This document shows, in pieces, positions 1 to 7,477 of a stretch of DNA of 31,213 nt (the first letter of the stretch is position 1; every line of letters starts with the position of its first letter). The translations under genes and the position numbers were made by a program. This DNA is from UBA5704 sp036380715 (lineage in GTDB: Bacteria > Acidobacteriota > Thermoanaerobaculia > Multivoradales > UBA5704): positions 1-31,213 of the forward strand of contig DASVEF010000170.1 of NCBI GenBank assembly GCA_036380715.1, written 5' to 3'. The notes under the pieces were generated by a model that saw nothing but the letters and a program-made list of their open reading frames with translations, had not been told where the DNA came from and did not search any database.

Positions 1-66
1 CTCGATCAGCTCCCCGAGCATTTCCTTCAGCTCTTCTGTGGTCATCTCGGCAACCGTCTTGCTCAT
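1..66 (-). CDS. N-terminus of a small hypothetical protein (cut by window edge)
   Basis: An ATG at position 66 on the minus strand opens a frame running off the left edge; the visible residues begin MSKTVAEMTTEELKEMLGEL. A GGGAGAC ribosome-binding site precedes it. The opening, with repeated Thr-Glu-Glu-Leu and an acidic helix, resembles small antitoxin-like or hypothetical proteins that often start this way. Only 22 codons are visible, so the family is a guess and no function is assigned. Confidence 0.5.
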   Translation of the reverse strand, partial: MSKTVAEMTTEELKEMLGELIE

Positions 67-121
67 TCCGGTCTCCCGGGGATGTTCTCGCCAAGAGTAA
101 TCGATCCGGCCCCCTTGCCCC

Positions 122-333
122 ATAGGCGCTAACTTTGACCCGAAAGCGCCCTTCGGCCCGCTGGAGATCCTCCCCACTGTAGAGACGCCCCGTGGGGCGT
201 CTCCTGCGGCGGCGCCATTCATTTCCAGGAATCCGCGCGATGCCGCGGGCACCGCCGGAGAAAGAGACGCCCCACGGGGCGTCTCTACAGTGGGGGATGC
301 GGCAGATCGCTCGGCGGCAAAGTTAGCGCCTAT
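122..333. mobile_element. MITE-like element with nested inverted repeats
   Basis: A perfect 16-bp terminal inverted repeat (ATAGGCGCTAACTTTG at 122-137, its complement at 318-333) encloses a second perfect 32-bp inverted repeat (172-203 against 264-295). Each 32-bp arm itself contains the palindrome GAGACGCCCC...GGGGCGTCTC. The sequence CCCTTGCCCC occurs just outside both ends (112-121 and 337-346), which looks like a target duplication, although 3 extra bases separate it from the right end. There is no coding capacity. The interval 67-395 otherwise holds nothing I can identify. A non-autonomous transposable element or a large structured repeat is the best reading. Confidence 0.6.
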
Positions 334-395
334 ACACCCTTGCCCCCTCCCCCGCCCTCGGGCTACGCTCTCCGGGCTTTTCTTCGAGGATGACC

Positions 396-827
396 ATGGA
401 CCGTAGCGAGTACGAGCGGCGCAGGCGCGCGCTGGAGGCGCAGCGGCAGGCGGATCTGGAGCTGATCGAGGCGGGGTATCTCGCCAAGGTCAGGTCTCTG
501 GAGGCGGTGTGGGCGGCGTCCCAGGCGGCGGCCGGGGTCCCGGAGGGGACGCGGGAGGCGCCTTCCGCGCCGGCCGCGGCGCAGGCTCCTCCGCCGGCGC
601 CCGCGCGGTCCACGAGGGGGGAGACGCTCGACGTGCTGGTCGATGCTCTGCCCGCGCTCCCCGTGGAGTTCGACACCAACGACCTGGTGCGCGCGCTGGG
701 GCGGCGGCCTCCACGGACCTCGTTCTACCGCGCGATCGAGCAGCTCATCGAGGAGGGCACGATCCAGGTCTCCCAGGAGGGCTCCGGGACGCAGACCCGG
801 CGCTACAGGAAGCTCTCCGCGAGCTGA
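396..827 (+). CDS. Hypothetical protein, coiled-coil N-terminus and winged-helix-like C-terminus
   Basis: This protein of about 143 residues starts with a highly charged helix (DRSEYERRRRALEAQRQAD) predicted to be a coiled coil. A Pro/Ala-rich linker follows at about residues 45-75. The last 65 residues (LDVLVDALPALP... NDLVRALGRRPPRTSFYRAIEQLIEEGTI) have the helix-turn-helix plus hairpin pattern of a winged-helix fold. ATG at 396 is preferred over ATG at 390 because GAGG (386-389) is then 6 nt away. The C-terminal domain suggests nucleic-acid binding, but no named family is recognised and the function is unknown. It stands alone, just right of the MITE-like element. Confidence 0.6.
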   Translation: MDRSEYERRRRALEAQRQADLELIEAGYLAKVRSLEAVWAASQAAAGVPEGTREAPSAPAAAQAPPPAPARSTRGETLDVLVDALPALPVEFDTNDLVRALGRRPPRTSFYRAIEQLIEEGTIQVSQEGSGTQTRRYRKLSAS

Positions 828-973
828 GTCTCCGTCTCGCGGTCGTAGAAGGCCACCAGGGCCTGGGGGAACACCTCCGCCGCCATGGCGCCTCCGCGCC
901 TCCGGAAGCGGCACGGCGTCGAGAGGAGGTGAGACGCCGCCGTCCCCAGGTGGAACACTCCCCTGGGCACGGC

Positions 974-1267
974 GGTGTTCCTCCCGGACGGGATGGTGTT
1001 CCATGTGCCGGGGGCGGTGTTCCACCTCGACACAGCGGTGTCTCTCCCGGGCACGGCGGTGTCCCATCTACCGGGGACGGTGTTCCACCCGGGCACGGCG
1101 GTATCCCTCCCGGATTCGGCGGTGTCCCAATTCCAGACGGCCGTGTCCCACGACCCGGCCCCGGTGGCCGCCGTGCCGGCCGCGGTGTTCCTCGTCCCCA
1201 TGGCGGCGTGCGCGGTGTCCGGCGCGGTGTTCCAGGTCCCGGCGTTGGTGTTCCGTAGGAGGAGGGC
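974..1267. repeat. 21-bp minisatellite, 14 in-phase units
   Basis: A degenerate unit centred on GGCGGTGTTCC recurs at exactly 21-bp steps: 974, 995, 1016, 1037, 1058, 1079, 1100, 1121, 1142, 1163, 1184, 1205, 1226 and 1247, with no slippage. Units differ from each other, so the array is old. Because 21 is a multiple of three, every frame reads as a heptapeptide repeat: AVFHxPG-like on the plus strand and [ND]TAVPG[RW] on the minus strand. A minus-strand frame (803-1393) is open throughout and has GC-ending codons. It overlaps the methyltransferase start and the end of the upstream gene, so I do not call it a gene. Nothing else is seen in 828-1373. Confidence 0.75.
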
Positions 1268-1373
1268 GGCGGCCTTCCTCGTCTCGGCGGCGGCCGCGAT
1301 CCCCGGGCGGGCATCCCCTGTCCCGGCGGCGTCGTCTTCTGGCAGGTGTTTTGCTGCCCAGTTCCTCTCAGCC

Positions 1374-2201
1374 ATGACAGAAACCCTCTCCACACCGACG
1401 TCGTCGCTTCAGGAAGAGATCGACTCGCTGGGACCCTGGTTTCACAACCTCCACCTGCCGGACGGCACGCAGACCGCTCCGGGCCACTTCCTCGGGGACT
1501 TTCCGACGTACAAGTGGCAGTTGGTGCGCCAGCAGATCCCCGAGGATCTCTCCGGCTGGACCGCGCTCGACATCGGCTGCAACGCCGGATTCTACTGCTT
1601 CGAGCTCGCCCGGCGGGGAGCGCGCGTGACCGGCATCGACCACGACCCCCACTATCTCCGCCAAGCCCGCTGGGCCGCCCGGCGCTTCGGCGTCGAGGAC
1701 CGGGTGACGTTCCGGCAGAAGACGGTCTACGACCTCGTCCGCGAGGAGGAGACGTGGGACCTCGTGCTGTTCATGGGGGTCTTCTACCACCTGCGCTACC
1801 CCCTCCTGGGGCTCGACATCGTGGCGCGCCACGTCGGTAGGCGGATGATCTTCCAGACGCTGACCATGCCGGGCGAGGAGGTCTGTCAGCCGCCGGCGGA
1901 CGTCAGCATCCACGAGCGGGAGGTCCTGCTGGACCAGGGGTGGCCGAAGGTGGCCTTCATCGAGCACCGCCTGGCCGGCGATCCCACGAACTGGTGGGCT
2001 CCCAACCACGCCGCGGTCGAGGCGATGCTCCGCTCGTCCGGCCTGGAGGTGGTCGGCACCCCCGGACACGAGATCTACGTCTGCGAGCCCGGCCCCTGGC
2101 GCGAGGAGCTGTCCTGGATCGGCGACGAGATGCGAGCCGCGACGGGAACGGCCAGGACGGAGCCCTCACCCCCGGCCCCTCTCCCGGAGGGAGAGGGGTG
2201 A
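1374..2201 (+). CDS. CmoB-like SAM-dependent methyltransferase
   Basis: A class I methyltransferase of 275 residues. Motif I is LDIGCNAGFYCFELARRG, followed by VTGIDHD with the acidic ribose-binding residue, and then DLVLFMGVFYHLRYPLLGL. This layout, with GPWFHN near the N-terminus and NWWAPN before the last strand, matches the CmoB-related family also seen as free-standing methyltransferases beside glycosyltransferases. The substrate is unknown, and tRNA wobble uridine is only one option. The frame is open upstream to 975 through the minisatellite, but family N-termini begin close to LQEEIDSLGPWF, so ATG 1374 is chosen despite a weak ribosome site. The last residues (PSPPAPLPEGEG) and the stop are encoded by a REP copy. 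Confidence 0.8.
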   Translation: MTETLSTPTSSLQEEIDSLGPWFHNLHLPDGTQTAPGHFLGDFPTYKWQLVRQQIPEDLSGWTALDIGCNAGFYCFELARRGARVTGIDHDPHYLRQARWAARRFGVEDRVTFRQKTVYDLVREEETWDLVLFMGVFYHLRYPLLGLDIVARHVGRRMIFQTLTMPGEEVCQPPADVSIHEREVLLDQGWPKVAFIEHRLAGDPTNWWAPNHAAVEAMLRSSGLEVVGTPGHEIYVCEPGPWREELSWIGDEMRAATGTARTEPSPPAPLPEGEG

Positions 2202-2281
2202 ATCTCTGGAAAAGCTCAGAAGACTGCGGTTTTCCATGCATTTCCCCCCTCTCCCTCCGGGAGAGGGGCCGGGGGTGAGGG
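2163..2281. repeat. REP-like inverted pair overlapping the methyltransferase 3' end
   Basis: Two opposed copies of the local repeat face each other: CCCTCACCCCCGGCCCCTCT onward at 2163-2198, and the complement ending CCGGGGGTGAGGGC at about 2244-2282. Each has its own GGGAGAGG/CCTCTCCC hairpin, and about 45 bp of unrelated sequence separates them. The left copy supplies the final codons and the TGA of the methyltransferase. The pair could also serve as a transcript-end structure. Confidence 0.8.
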
Positions 2282-2358
2282 CCCACGATCCGTCAAATTT
2301 TCACTTTTTTTCCGTCGCGCTGATCCGCAATCCTGAATCATCCCCAGGGAATCCGACA

Positions 2359-2374
2359 CGGCACGGATCTTGAA
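2359..2374 (+). promoter_or_regulatory. Weak sigma-54-like promoter before the stress cluster
   Basis: CGGCACGGATCTTGAA resembles the -24/-12 consensus TGGCACG-N4-TTGCA: GG and the -12 region have the right 10-nt spacing, but the critical GC reads GA. It lies about 85 bp upstream of the ferritin-like gene. It is listed because two better matches occur elsewhere in the window and an NtrC-type activator is encoded nearby. It may be chance. Confidence 0.25.
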
Positions 2375-2456
2375 GTCCCACCTCCGTGCGAGCTTCTCCA
2401 CCGCCAAAAGGGCGGGGGGATTTACACCAAAGCATCAACAACAAGGAGGAGAAGCT

Positions 2457-2951
2457 ATGAAGTTGGAATCTCTGAAGGACCTGTACCTCGAACAGTTGAG
2501 GGACCTCTACAGCGCCGAGACGCAGCTCGTCGACGCGCTCCCCAAGATGGCCGCGGCGGCCTCTTCCCCGGACCTGAAGGCAGGGTTCAACGAGCATCTC
2601 CGGCAGACTCAGGAGCAGGTCCGCCGTCTGGAGCGGATCTTCAACGACCTGAGCCAGAAGCCGACCGGCCACACCTGCGAGGGGATGAAGGGGCTGATCA
2701 AGGAAGGCGAGGAGATGATCAAGACCAAGGGCGAGCCCGCGGCGATCGACGCCGGCCTGATCGCGGCCGCGCAGCGGGTGGAGCACTACGAGATCGCCGG
2801 CTACGGCACGGTCCGTACCTACGCCGAGCTTCTGGGTCACAATGAGCACGTGACGCTGCTCGAGCGGAGCCTCAACGAGGAGGAGGAGACCGACGAGCGC
2901 CTGACCGAGCTCGCCGAGAGCCACATCAACGAGGAGGCGCTGGTCCGCTGA
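2457..2951 (+). CDS. yciE: YciE/YciF-type ferritin-like protein
   Basis: This 164-residue helical protein starts with MKLESLKDLYLEQLRDLYSAETQLVDALPKMA and continues with helices carrying Glu/His pairs (SAETQ, FNEHL, AAQRVEHYEIAGYGT, LLGHNEHVTLLERSLNEEEETDERL). This is the DUF892 / YciE-YciF family, a ferritin-like four-helix bundle with a probable di-iron site. Family members in enterobacteria are induced by osmotic and general stress. The start is fixed by a strong AAGGAGGAG site at 2443-2451. It heads a plus-strand group with the SDR at 3033 and the small protein at 3920, all of a general-stress type. No convincing sigma-70 promoter is visible in 2282-2456. Confidence 0.9.
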   Translation: MKLESLKDLYLEQLRDLYSAETQLVDALPKMAAAASSPDLKAGFNEHLRQTQEQVRRLERIFNDLSQKPTGHTCEGMKGLIKEGEEMIKTKGEPAAIDAGLIAAAQRVEHYEIAGYGTVRTYAELLGHNEHVTLLERSLNEEEETDERLTELAESHINEEALVR

Positions 2952-3032
2952 CCTGAGCCTCCCCGCGCGGGCGCTCCGGTCCCAACCCGCTGCGCCCGCG
3001 GTTCCGTATATGGATAGGGAGAGAAGAGCGCG

Positions 3033-3896
3033 ATGCCCGAAGAGAAAGAGCAGCAGCTACCCCCCCAGCACCAGGACCGCCAGCCGGGGATCGAGGCGGA
3101 GATGGAGCCCCGTCCGCGGGCCGAGGATCCGCACTACCGCGGCAGCGGCAAGCTGGAGGGCAAGGTGGCGCTGATCACCGGGGGCGACAGCGGCATCGGC
3201 CGCGCGGTGGCGATCGCCTTCGCCGCCGAGGGGGCCGACGTGTCGGTCCTCTACCTGGACGAGCACGAGGACGCCAAGGAGACGCAGCGGCGGGTGGAGA
3301 CGAAGGGACGGCGCTGCCTGCTGATCCCTGGGGACGTCGGCCAGGAGGAGCTCTGCCGGGAAGCGGTCGAGCGGACGGTGCGCGAGCTCGGGCGGCTCGA
3401 CGTCGTGGTCAACAACGCGGCCGAGCAGCACGAGCAGCAGAAGCTCGAGGACATTTCCGCGGAACAGCTCGAACGGACGTTCCGCACGAACATTTTTTCG
3501 CAGTTTTTCATTACGAAGGCGGCCCTCCGGCACCTCAAGGAGGGCAGCACAGTCATTAACACAACGTCGGTCACCGCCTATCGCGGCAGCTCGCACCTGC
3601 TGGACTACGCGTCGACCAAGGGCGCCATCGTGGCTTTCACCCGGTCGCTGTCGACCCATCTGGCGGAGCGCAAGATCCGGGTCAACGCCGTGGCGCCGGG
3701 GCCGATCTGGACTCCGCTGATCCCGGCCTCGTTCGACGAGGAGAAGGTGAAGAGCTTCGGCAAGGACGTGCCTCTCGGCCGCCCCGGGCAGCCGGAAGAA
3801 GTCGCGCCCTGTTTCGTGTTCCTGGCTTCAGATGATTCTTCCTACATGACCGGCCAGGTGCTGCACCCGAACGGCGGCGAGGTGGTGAACGGCTGA
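3033..3896 (+). CDS. General-stress SDR-family oxidoreductase
   Basis: A 287-residue short-chain dehydrogenase/reductase with the cofactor motif TGGDSGIGRA at 49-58, the NNAA motif at 127-130, a serine near 179 and the catalytic YxxxK as Tyr192/Lys196 (YASTKGA). The 40-residue Gln/Pro/Glu-rich N-terminal extension and the ending VLHPNGGEVVNG are typical of the Bacillus GSP39/YhdF and E. coli YghA group, NAD(P)-dependent oxidoreductases of uncertain substrate that are often found with stress proteins. A GGGAGAG site precedes ATG 3033. It lies 81 bp downstream of the ferritin-like gene and 23 bp upstream of the next gene, so the three are probably co-transcribed. Confidence 0.88.
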   Translation: MPEEKEQQLPPQHQDRQPGIEAEMEPRPRAEDPHYRGSGKLEGKVALITGGDSGIGRAVAIAFAAEGADVSVLYLDEHEDAKETQRRVETKGRRCLLIPGDVGQEELCREAVERTVRELGRLDVVVNNAAEQHEQQKLEDISAEQLERTFRTNIFSQFFITKAALRHLKEGSTVINTTSVTAYRGSSHLLDYASTKGAIVAFTRSLSTHLAERKIRVNAVAPGPIWTPLIPASFDEEKVKSFGKDVPLGRPGQPEEVAPCFVFLASDDSSYMTGQVLHPNGGEVVNG

Positions 3897-3919
3897 CACT
3901 TGCGAAAGGGGGAAGTCCC

Positions 3920-4162
3920 ATGGCGGTGGACAACAGTAAGTGCACCACGGACCATGAAGAAATCCGCAGATGGGCCGAAGAGCGCGGTGGACGTCCGGCG
4001 AGGGTCGCCGGCACCGAGCAGGCGGAGATGCTGAGGATCGACTTCCCCGGCGACCCGGACGAGGAGGAGACCCTCGAGCCGATCAGCTGGGAGGAGTTTT
4101 TCGATACGTTCGAGGAAGGCAACCTCGTGTTCTTCTACCAGGAGGAAGTCCTGGTGAATTAG
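3920..4162 (+). CDS. Small acidic conserved hypothetical protein
   Basis: This protein has 80 residues with the pattern TTDHEEIRRWAEERGGRPA, then LRIDFPG, then ISWEEFFDTFEE, then LVFFYQEE. Small proteins with this pattern are widespread; I recall them sometimes carrying a misleading glucan-branching-enzyme name in databases. It is strongly acidic, soluble and has no membrane segment. An AGGGGGAAG ribosome site lies just upstream. It is the last gene of the stress cluster and is followed by a clear terminator. Its role is unknown. Confidence 0.8.
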   Translation: MAVDNSKCTTDHEEIRRWAEERGGRPARVAGTEQAEMLRIDFPGDPDEEETLEPISWEEFFDTFEEGNLVFFYQEEVLVN

Positions 4163-4218
4163 GAAGATAGGACCCGAGAGAGCTCAAGGCTGGGAGGGTG
4201 TGATGGGGCTCCAGGTCA

Positions 4219-4243
4219 GGCACCCGCGTGGGTGCCTTTTTTT
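4219..4243 (+). terminator. Rho-independent terminator after the stress cluster
   Basis: GGCACCC (4219-4225) pairs perfectly with GGGTGCC (4230-4236) around a GCGT loop, followed at once by seven T residues. It ends the transcript of the 2457-4162 genes. Confidence 0.92.
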
Positions 4244-4246
4244 GTG

Positions 4247-4577
4247 CCCTCACCCCCCGGCCCCCTCTCCCGCACGCCCCCCCCGGCCCCTCACCCCCCG
4301 GCCCCCTCTCCCACCCGCACTCCCATCCCCCGGGAGAGGGGGAGAGCTTGCAGAAGCATCGACGCATCACGCCCAGGATGACCTATCGTTTCGTCATTCT
4401 GAGCGAAGCGAAGAAATCCCGTTTTTCTCCCCCTCTCCCGGGCGGGTGTGAGTGCGGGTGGGAGAGGGGGCCGGGGGGTGAGGGTCCGGGCGGGTGTGAG
4501 TGCGGGTGGGAGAGGGGGCCGGGGGGTGAGGGTCCCGGGGGATGGGGAGTGCGGATGGTGAGGGGCCGGGGGAGGGG
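4247..4577. repeat. REP cluster with an internal 48-bp tandem duplication
   Basis: At least five copies or fragments of the CCCTCACCCCCC-GGCCCCCTCTCCC repeat are packed here in both orientations. A unit of 48 bp is tandemly duplicated (about 4438-4485 and 4486-4533). Between the two halves is CGTCATTCTGAGCGAAGCG (4392-4410), a motif I recall as a common dispersed intergenic repeat in many bacteria. No gene is seen in 4244-4579. The cluster sits between convergent transcription units. Confidence 0.85.
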
Positions 4578-4579
4578 GC

Positions 4580-5689
4580 TCACCCCCGCAGCAGCGACAG
4601 CACCTGCGCCTCCAGCTTGCGCAGGCCGCCGGTGGGGTCCGGGTCCTCCTCGTCGGAGTCGCCGATCCCGGCCAGGACGTCCACCAGCTTTCCCTGGACG
4701 AAGGTGTCGATCACCACGGGGTGGACGTAGTACTTGCGGCAGATCGCGGGACGGTTGCCCAGCTCGGCCGAGACCTGCTTGACCGCCTGGACGACCGCCT
4801 TGTTCGCCTCTCTCTCGTCCTCGCAGCCGCCGACCTCCAGCAGGGCGGAGAGCGCCAGGACGGTGCCTCCCCAGGTGCGGAAGTCCTTGGCGGTGAAGTC
4901 TTCGCCGGTGATCTCGCGCAGGTAGGCGTTGACGTCCTCGGAGGAGATCTTCTGGCGCTCGCCGTTCTCGTCGAGGTACTGGAACAGGGTCTGGCCGGGG
5001 ATTTCCCGGCACTGCCGGACGATGCGCGCCAGGCGGCGGTCGCGCAGCTCCACGGAGTGCTCCTTGCCGCTCTTGCCGCGGAACTCGAAGCGGACCGTGG
5101 AGCCGTCGATCTCCACGTGCCCGTCTTTCAGGGTGGTCAGGCCGAAGGAGTTGTTCTGCTTCATGTACTCGCGGTTGCCGACGCGGATCAGGGTGGTCTC
5201 CAGCAGGCGGACCACGGTGGCGAGCACCTTCTCGCGCGGCAGGCCGCGCAGGGAGAGGTCCTGGTCGACGCGGGCGCGGATCTTGGGCAGCGCCTCGCCG
5301 AAGGCGATCATCTTGCCGAACTTGGTCTCGTCGCGGACGTTGCGCCACTCCGGGTGGTAGCGGTACTGCTTGCGCCCGCGGGCGTCGCGGCCGGTCGCCT
5401 GCAGGTGGCCGTTGCGGAGCGGGCAGATCCAGACATCGGTCCAGGCCGGCGGGATCGCCAGCTTGCGGATGCGCTCCAGCTCTCCGGAGTCCTTGACGAC
5501 CTGCCCCTTGGGGTCGATGTAGCTGAAACCCTTGCCGCGCTGGCGGCGCCGGATGCCCGGCATGTCGTCGGAGACGTAGCGCAGGCCGGCGGCCTTGGCG
5601 CTCTCGACGGGGTTGACGAAGACGGCGATGGTGAGACCGGTGTCGAGGCTTGCGGATTCGGCGATCTCTTCGACTACTGCTGCCTGCAT
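4580..5689 (-). CDS. DNA topoisomerase IB (eukaryotic/poxvirus type)
   Basis: This 369-residue protein matches bacterial type IB topoisomerases. An N-terminal domain contains GKGFSYIDPKGQVVKD and IPPAWTDVWICP, followed by GRDARGRKQYRYHPEWR. The catalytic domain has VGNREYMKQNNSFGLTTL and FRTWGGTVLAL, and the nucleophile lies in CRKYYVHPVV (Tyr320 or Tyr321). It would relax supercoils by transient 3'-phosphotyrosine nicking, without ATP. ATG 5689 has an AAAGGTGA ribosome site. The frame stays open upstream to 5887, but that stretch is low-complexity and lacks family similarity. It is a single-gene unit, divergent from the otsA operon. Confidence 0.9.
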   Translation of the reverse strand: MQAAVVEEIAESASLDTGLTIAVFVNPVESAKAAGLRYVSDDMPGIRRRQRGKGFSYIDPKGQVVKDSGELERIRKLAIPPAWTDVWICPLRNGHLQATGRDARGRKQYRYHPEWRNVRDETKFGKMIAFGEALPKIRARVDQDLSLRGLPREKVLATVVRLLETTLIRVGNREYMKQNNSFGLTTLKDGHVEIDGSTVRFEFRGKSGKEHSVELRDRRLARIVRQCREIPGQTLFQYLDENGERQKISSEDVNAYLREITGEDFTAKDFRTWGGTVLALSALLEVGGCEDEREANKAVVQAVKQVSAELGNRPAICRKYYVHPVVIDTFVQGKLVDVLAGIGDSDEEDPDPTGGLRKLEAQVLSLLRG

Positions 5690-5795
5690 GGTCACCTTTG
5701 CATGGGGCCTGGAGCCCCTTGTAAGAAATTCAGCATTCCGGCCCGGCTTTCGGGGTCCTGCCCGTTTTCCAGGCCGGACCGGCGCGACAGCCGCG

Positions 5796-5833
5796 GCAGG
5801 TTGCATTGGCCGTGCCCATGGCATGCAACCTGC
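5796..5833. promoter_or_regulatory. 11-bp inverted repeat overlapping the otsA promoter
   Basis: GCAGGTTGCAT (5796-5806) is perfectly mirrored by ATGCAACCTGC (5823-5833) around a 16-bp centre. The right arm lies inside the sigma-54-like promoter. It could be an operator or a short hairpin. The rest of 5690-5947 shows nothing else I can name. Confidence 0.5.
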
Positions 5834-5834
5834 T
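5819..5834 (+). promoter_or_regulatory. Sigma-54-like promoter of the otsA-kinase-regulator operon
   Basis: TGGCATGCAACCTGCT has GG at 5820-5821 and GC at 5832-5833 with the required 10 nt between, differing from TGGCACG-N4-TTGCT at two bases. Transcription would start near 5845, about 100 nt before otsA. The same two deviations appear in the promoter before the BON gene. It precedes an operon that itself encodes a sigma-54 activator. Confidence 0.5.
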
Positions 5835-5947
5835 TCTTTGCCTCCAGCGTCGACAGGCGTGTGTCTCGCTTCACGCACCCAAGTCATTCAACCCGGCCGC
5901 GAGCCACCTGATCCTCGGGGACGTAAGTTTTTCAGGCGAGGGCTTTC

Positions 5948-7429
5948 ATGAGCAGTCAACCCAGTCCGCAGCCTCCGGTCGGGATCCGTCTCGCCGGGCG
6001 GTCAAAAGCTGCATCCGTGGCGCCTCCGGGCCGGCTCCTGGTGCTGGCCGAGCGCATCCCGATCTCCCTGACACCGGTGCTGCGGGACCGGCGGGGGGTC
6101 TGGATCGGCTGGCCCGGGGTGACGGAGGACGCCCCTGGAGCGCGCGAGGTGCTGGCCGGGGGGATCCAGGAAGGCGGGTTTTCGCTGCGGCCCGTGCCGC
6201 TGACGGAGGGGGAGAAGAGGAAGGCCTGCGCGGGCTTCTCGGGCGAGGTGATCGGGCCCCTCTTCCACGACATGCCGCAGGAGTGCAACTTCGACCGCTC
6301 CTACTGGCTGGCCTACCGCCAGGTGAACCGGAAGTTCGCCCGCGCCACGGCCAGGGCGCTGTCGCGCGCCGGCGGCGAGGATCTGGTCTGGGTGCAGGGC
6401 CACCTGCTGATCCACGTCGCGGCCGAGCTGCGGCGGCTCGGGGTCTCGGCTCGCACGGCGTTCTTCCTGCACGTCCCCTTCCCCGCCCCGGACATGTTCC
6501 TGAAGCTCCCCTGGCGCGACCGCCTGTTCGCCGCTCTGCTCGCCTACCGGCAGGTCGGGTTCCAGACGCCGCGCGACCTGGCGAACTTCCTCTCCTGCGT
6601 GCGCGTGCTCCTGCCCGGAGCGCGGATCACGCCCCGGGAGGACGGTCTGTGGACGGTGCGGCACGCCGGCGGCCTGGACCTCCAGACCGGCGCCTTCCCC
6701 GTCGGCATCGACATCGCGGACGTCGCGGCCCGGATCGCCAGCCCGGAGGTGGAGAAGCGGGCGGCCGGCCTGCGCGCACAGAACCACGGCTGCAAGCTGG
6801 TCCTGGGGATCGACCCCCTGGAGCGCTCGCGCGGCATCCCGGAGAAGCTGCGCGCCTTCGCCGAGCTCCTCGCCCGGCGCCCCGAGATCCGGGAGAAGGT
6901 CTGTCTCGTGCAGATCGCGGTGCCCAGCCGGGAGTGCCTGCCGCGCCACGAGGCGTTGCGCGCCGAGGTCGAGCGCATGGTGGGCGAGATCAACGGCCGC
7001 TTCAGCCGGATGGGCTGGACCCCCGTCCACTATCTCCGCCGCGCGCTCGGGCGGGACGAGCTGCTGGCCCGCCTGCGGGCGGCGGACGTGGCGCTGGTGA
7101 CGCCGCTCAAGGCGGGCATGGACCTGGACGCCAAGGAGTACTGCGCCGCCAACCTGGACGAGCAGGGCGCGCTCGTCCTCTCCGAGTTCTCCGGAGCCGC
7201 CACCCAGCTCGGCGAGGCGGCTCTCACGGTCAATCCGTACAACGCCGAGGCGACGGCCCGCGCGCTGTGGCGCGCGCTGCGCATGCCCGAGGGGGAGAGG
7301 ACGGCGCGGATGCGCGCCCTGCGCGCCGAGGTCGTCCGGCACGACGTGTCCTGGTGGGCCGGCCGCTTCCTCGCCGCCGCTCTCGACGAGGCTCCAGGGG
7401 AGCCGGCGGGCCTGCTCGGTTATCTGTAG
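5948..7429 (+). CDS. otsA: GT20 glycosyltransferase, trehalose-6-phosphate synthase-like
   Basis: This 493-residue protein has the OtsA fold signatures: WPGV near residue 57, YWLAYRQVNRKFA, FFLHVPFPAPDMFLKLPWRD, VGFQTPRD, and the C-terminal donor-site segment VTPLKAGMDLDAKEY followed by LVLSEFSGAA. OtsA couples a nucleotide-activated glucose to glucose-6-phosphate for trehalose synthesis; related GT20 enzymes make glucosylglycerol phosphate. Several usual residues are changed. DRLDYxKG reads DPLERSRG, WVHDYHL reads WVQGHLL, and the N-terminal SNRLP loop is not evident, so substrate or activity may differ. No phosphatase (otsB) is nearby. GCGAGGG precedes ATG 5948. It is the first gene of an operon with the two-component pair. 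Confidence 0.75.
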   Translation: MSSQPSPQPPVGIRLAGRSKAASVAPPGRLLVLAERIPISLTPVLRDRRGVWIGWPGVTEDAPGAREVLAGGIQEGGFSLRPVPLTEGEKRKACAGFSGEVIGPLFHDMPQECNFDRSYWLAYRQVNRKFARATARALSRAGGEDLVWVQGHLLIHVAAELRRLGVSARTAFFLHVPFPAPDMFLKLPWRDRLFAALLAYRQVGFQTPRDLANFLSCVRVLLPGARITPREDGLWTVRHAGGLDLQTGAFPVGIDIADVAARIASPEVEKRAAGLRAQNHGCKLVLGIDPLERSRGIPEKLRAFAELLARRPEIREKVCLVQIAVPSRECLPRHEALRAEVERMVGEINGRFSRMGWTPVHYLRRALGRDELLARLRAADVALVTPLKAGMDLDAKEYCAANLDEQGALVLSEFSGAATQLGEAALTVNPYNAEATARALWRALRMPEGERTARMRALRAEVVRHDVSWWAGRFLAAALDEAPGEPAGLLGYL

Positions 7430-7477
7430 GGATCTGTAAAACGCGGTGGCCCGGGGCCGCCGTATTGGAGCTGAAGT

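Noticed and set aside
803..1393. Minus-strand 196-codon frame across the minisatellite
   Set aside because: All six frames stay open in this GC-rich repeat, and its start overlaps the methyltransferase start with no room for a promoter. Kept only as a question under the repeat.
4247..4577. CRISPR array
   Set aside because: Copies are in both orientations, unequal in length and without unique spacers of constant size.
5690..5889. N-terminal extension of topoisomerase IB
   Set aside because: The extension is low-complexity, overlaps the divergent promoter region, and ATG 5689 has a ribosome site and matches family length.
4721..5911. Long plus-strand frame opposite topoisomerase IB
   Set aside because: Shadow of the topoisomerase codons; composition is Ala/Val/Asp/Gly biased and without motifs.
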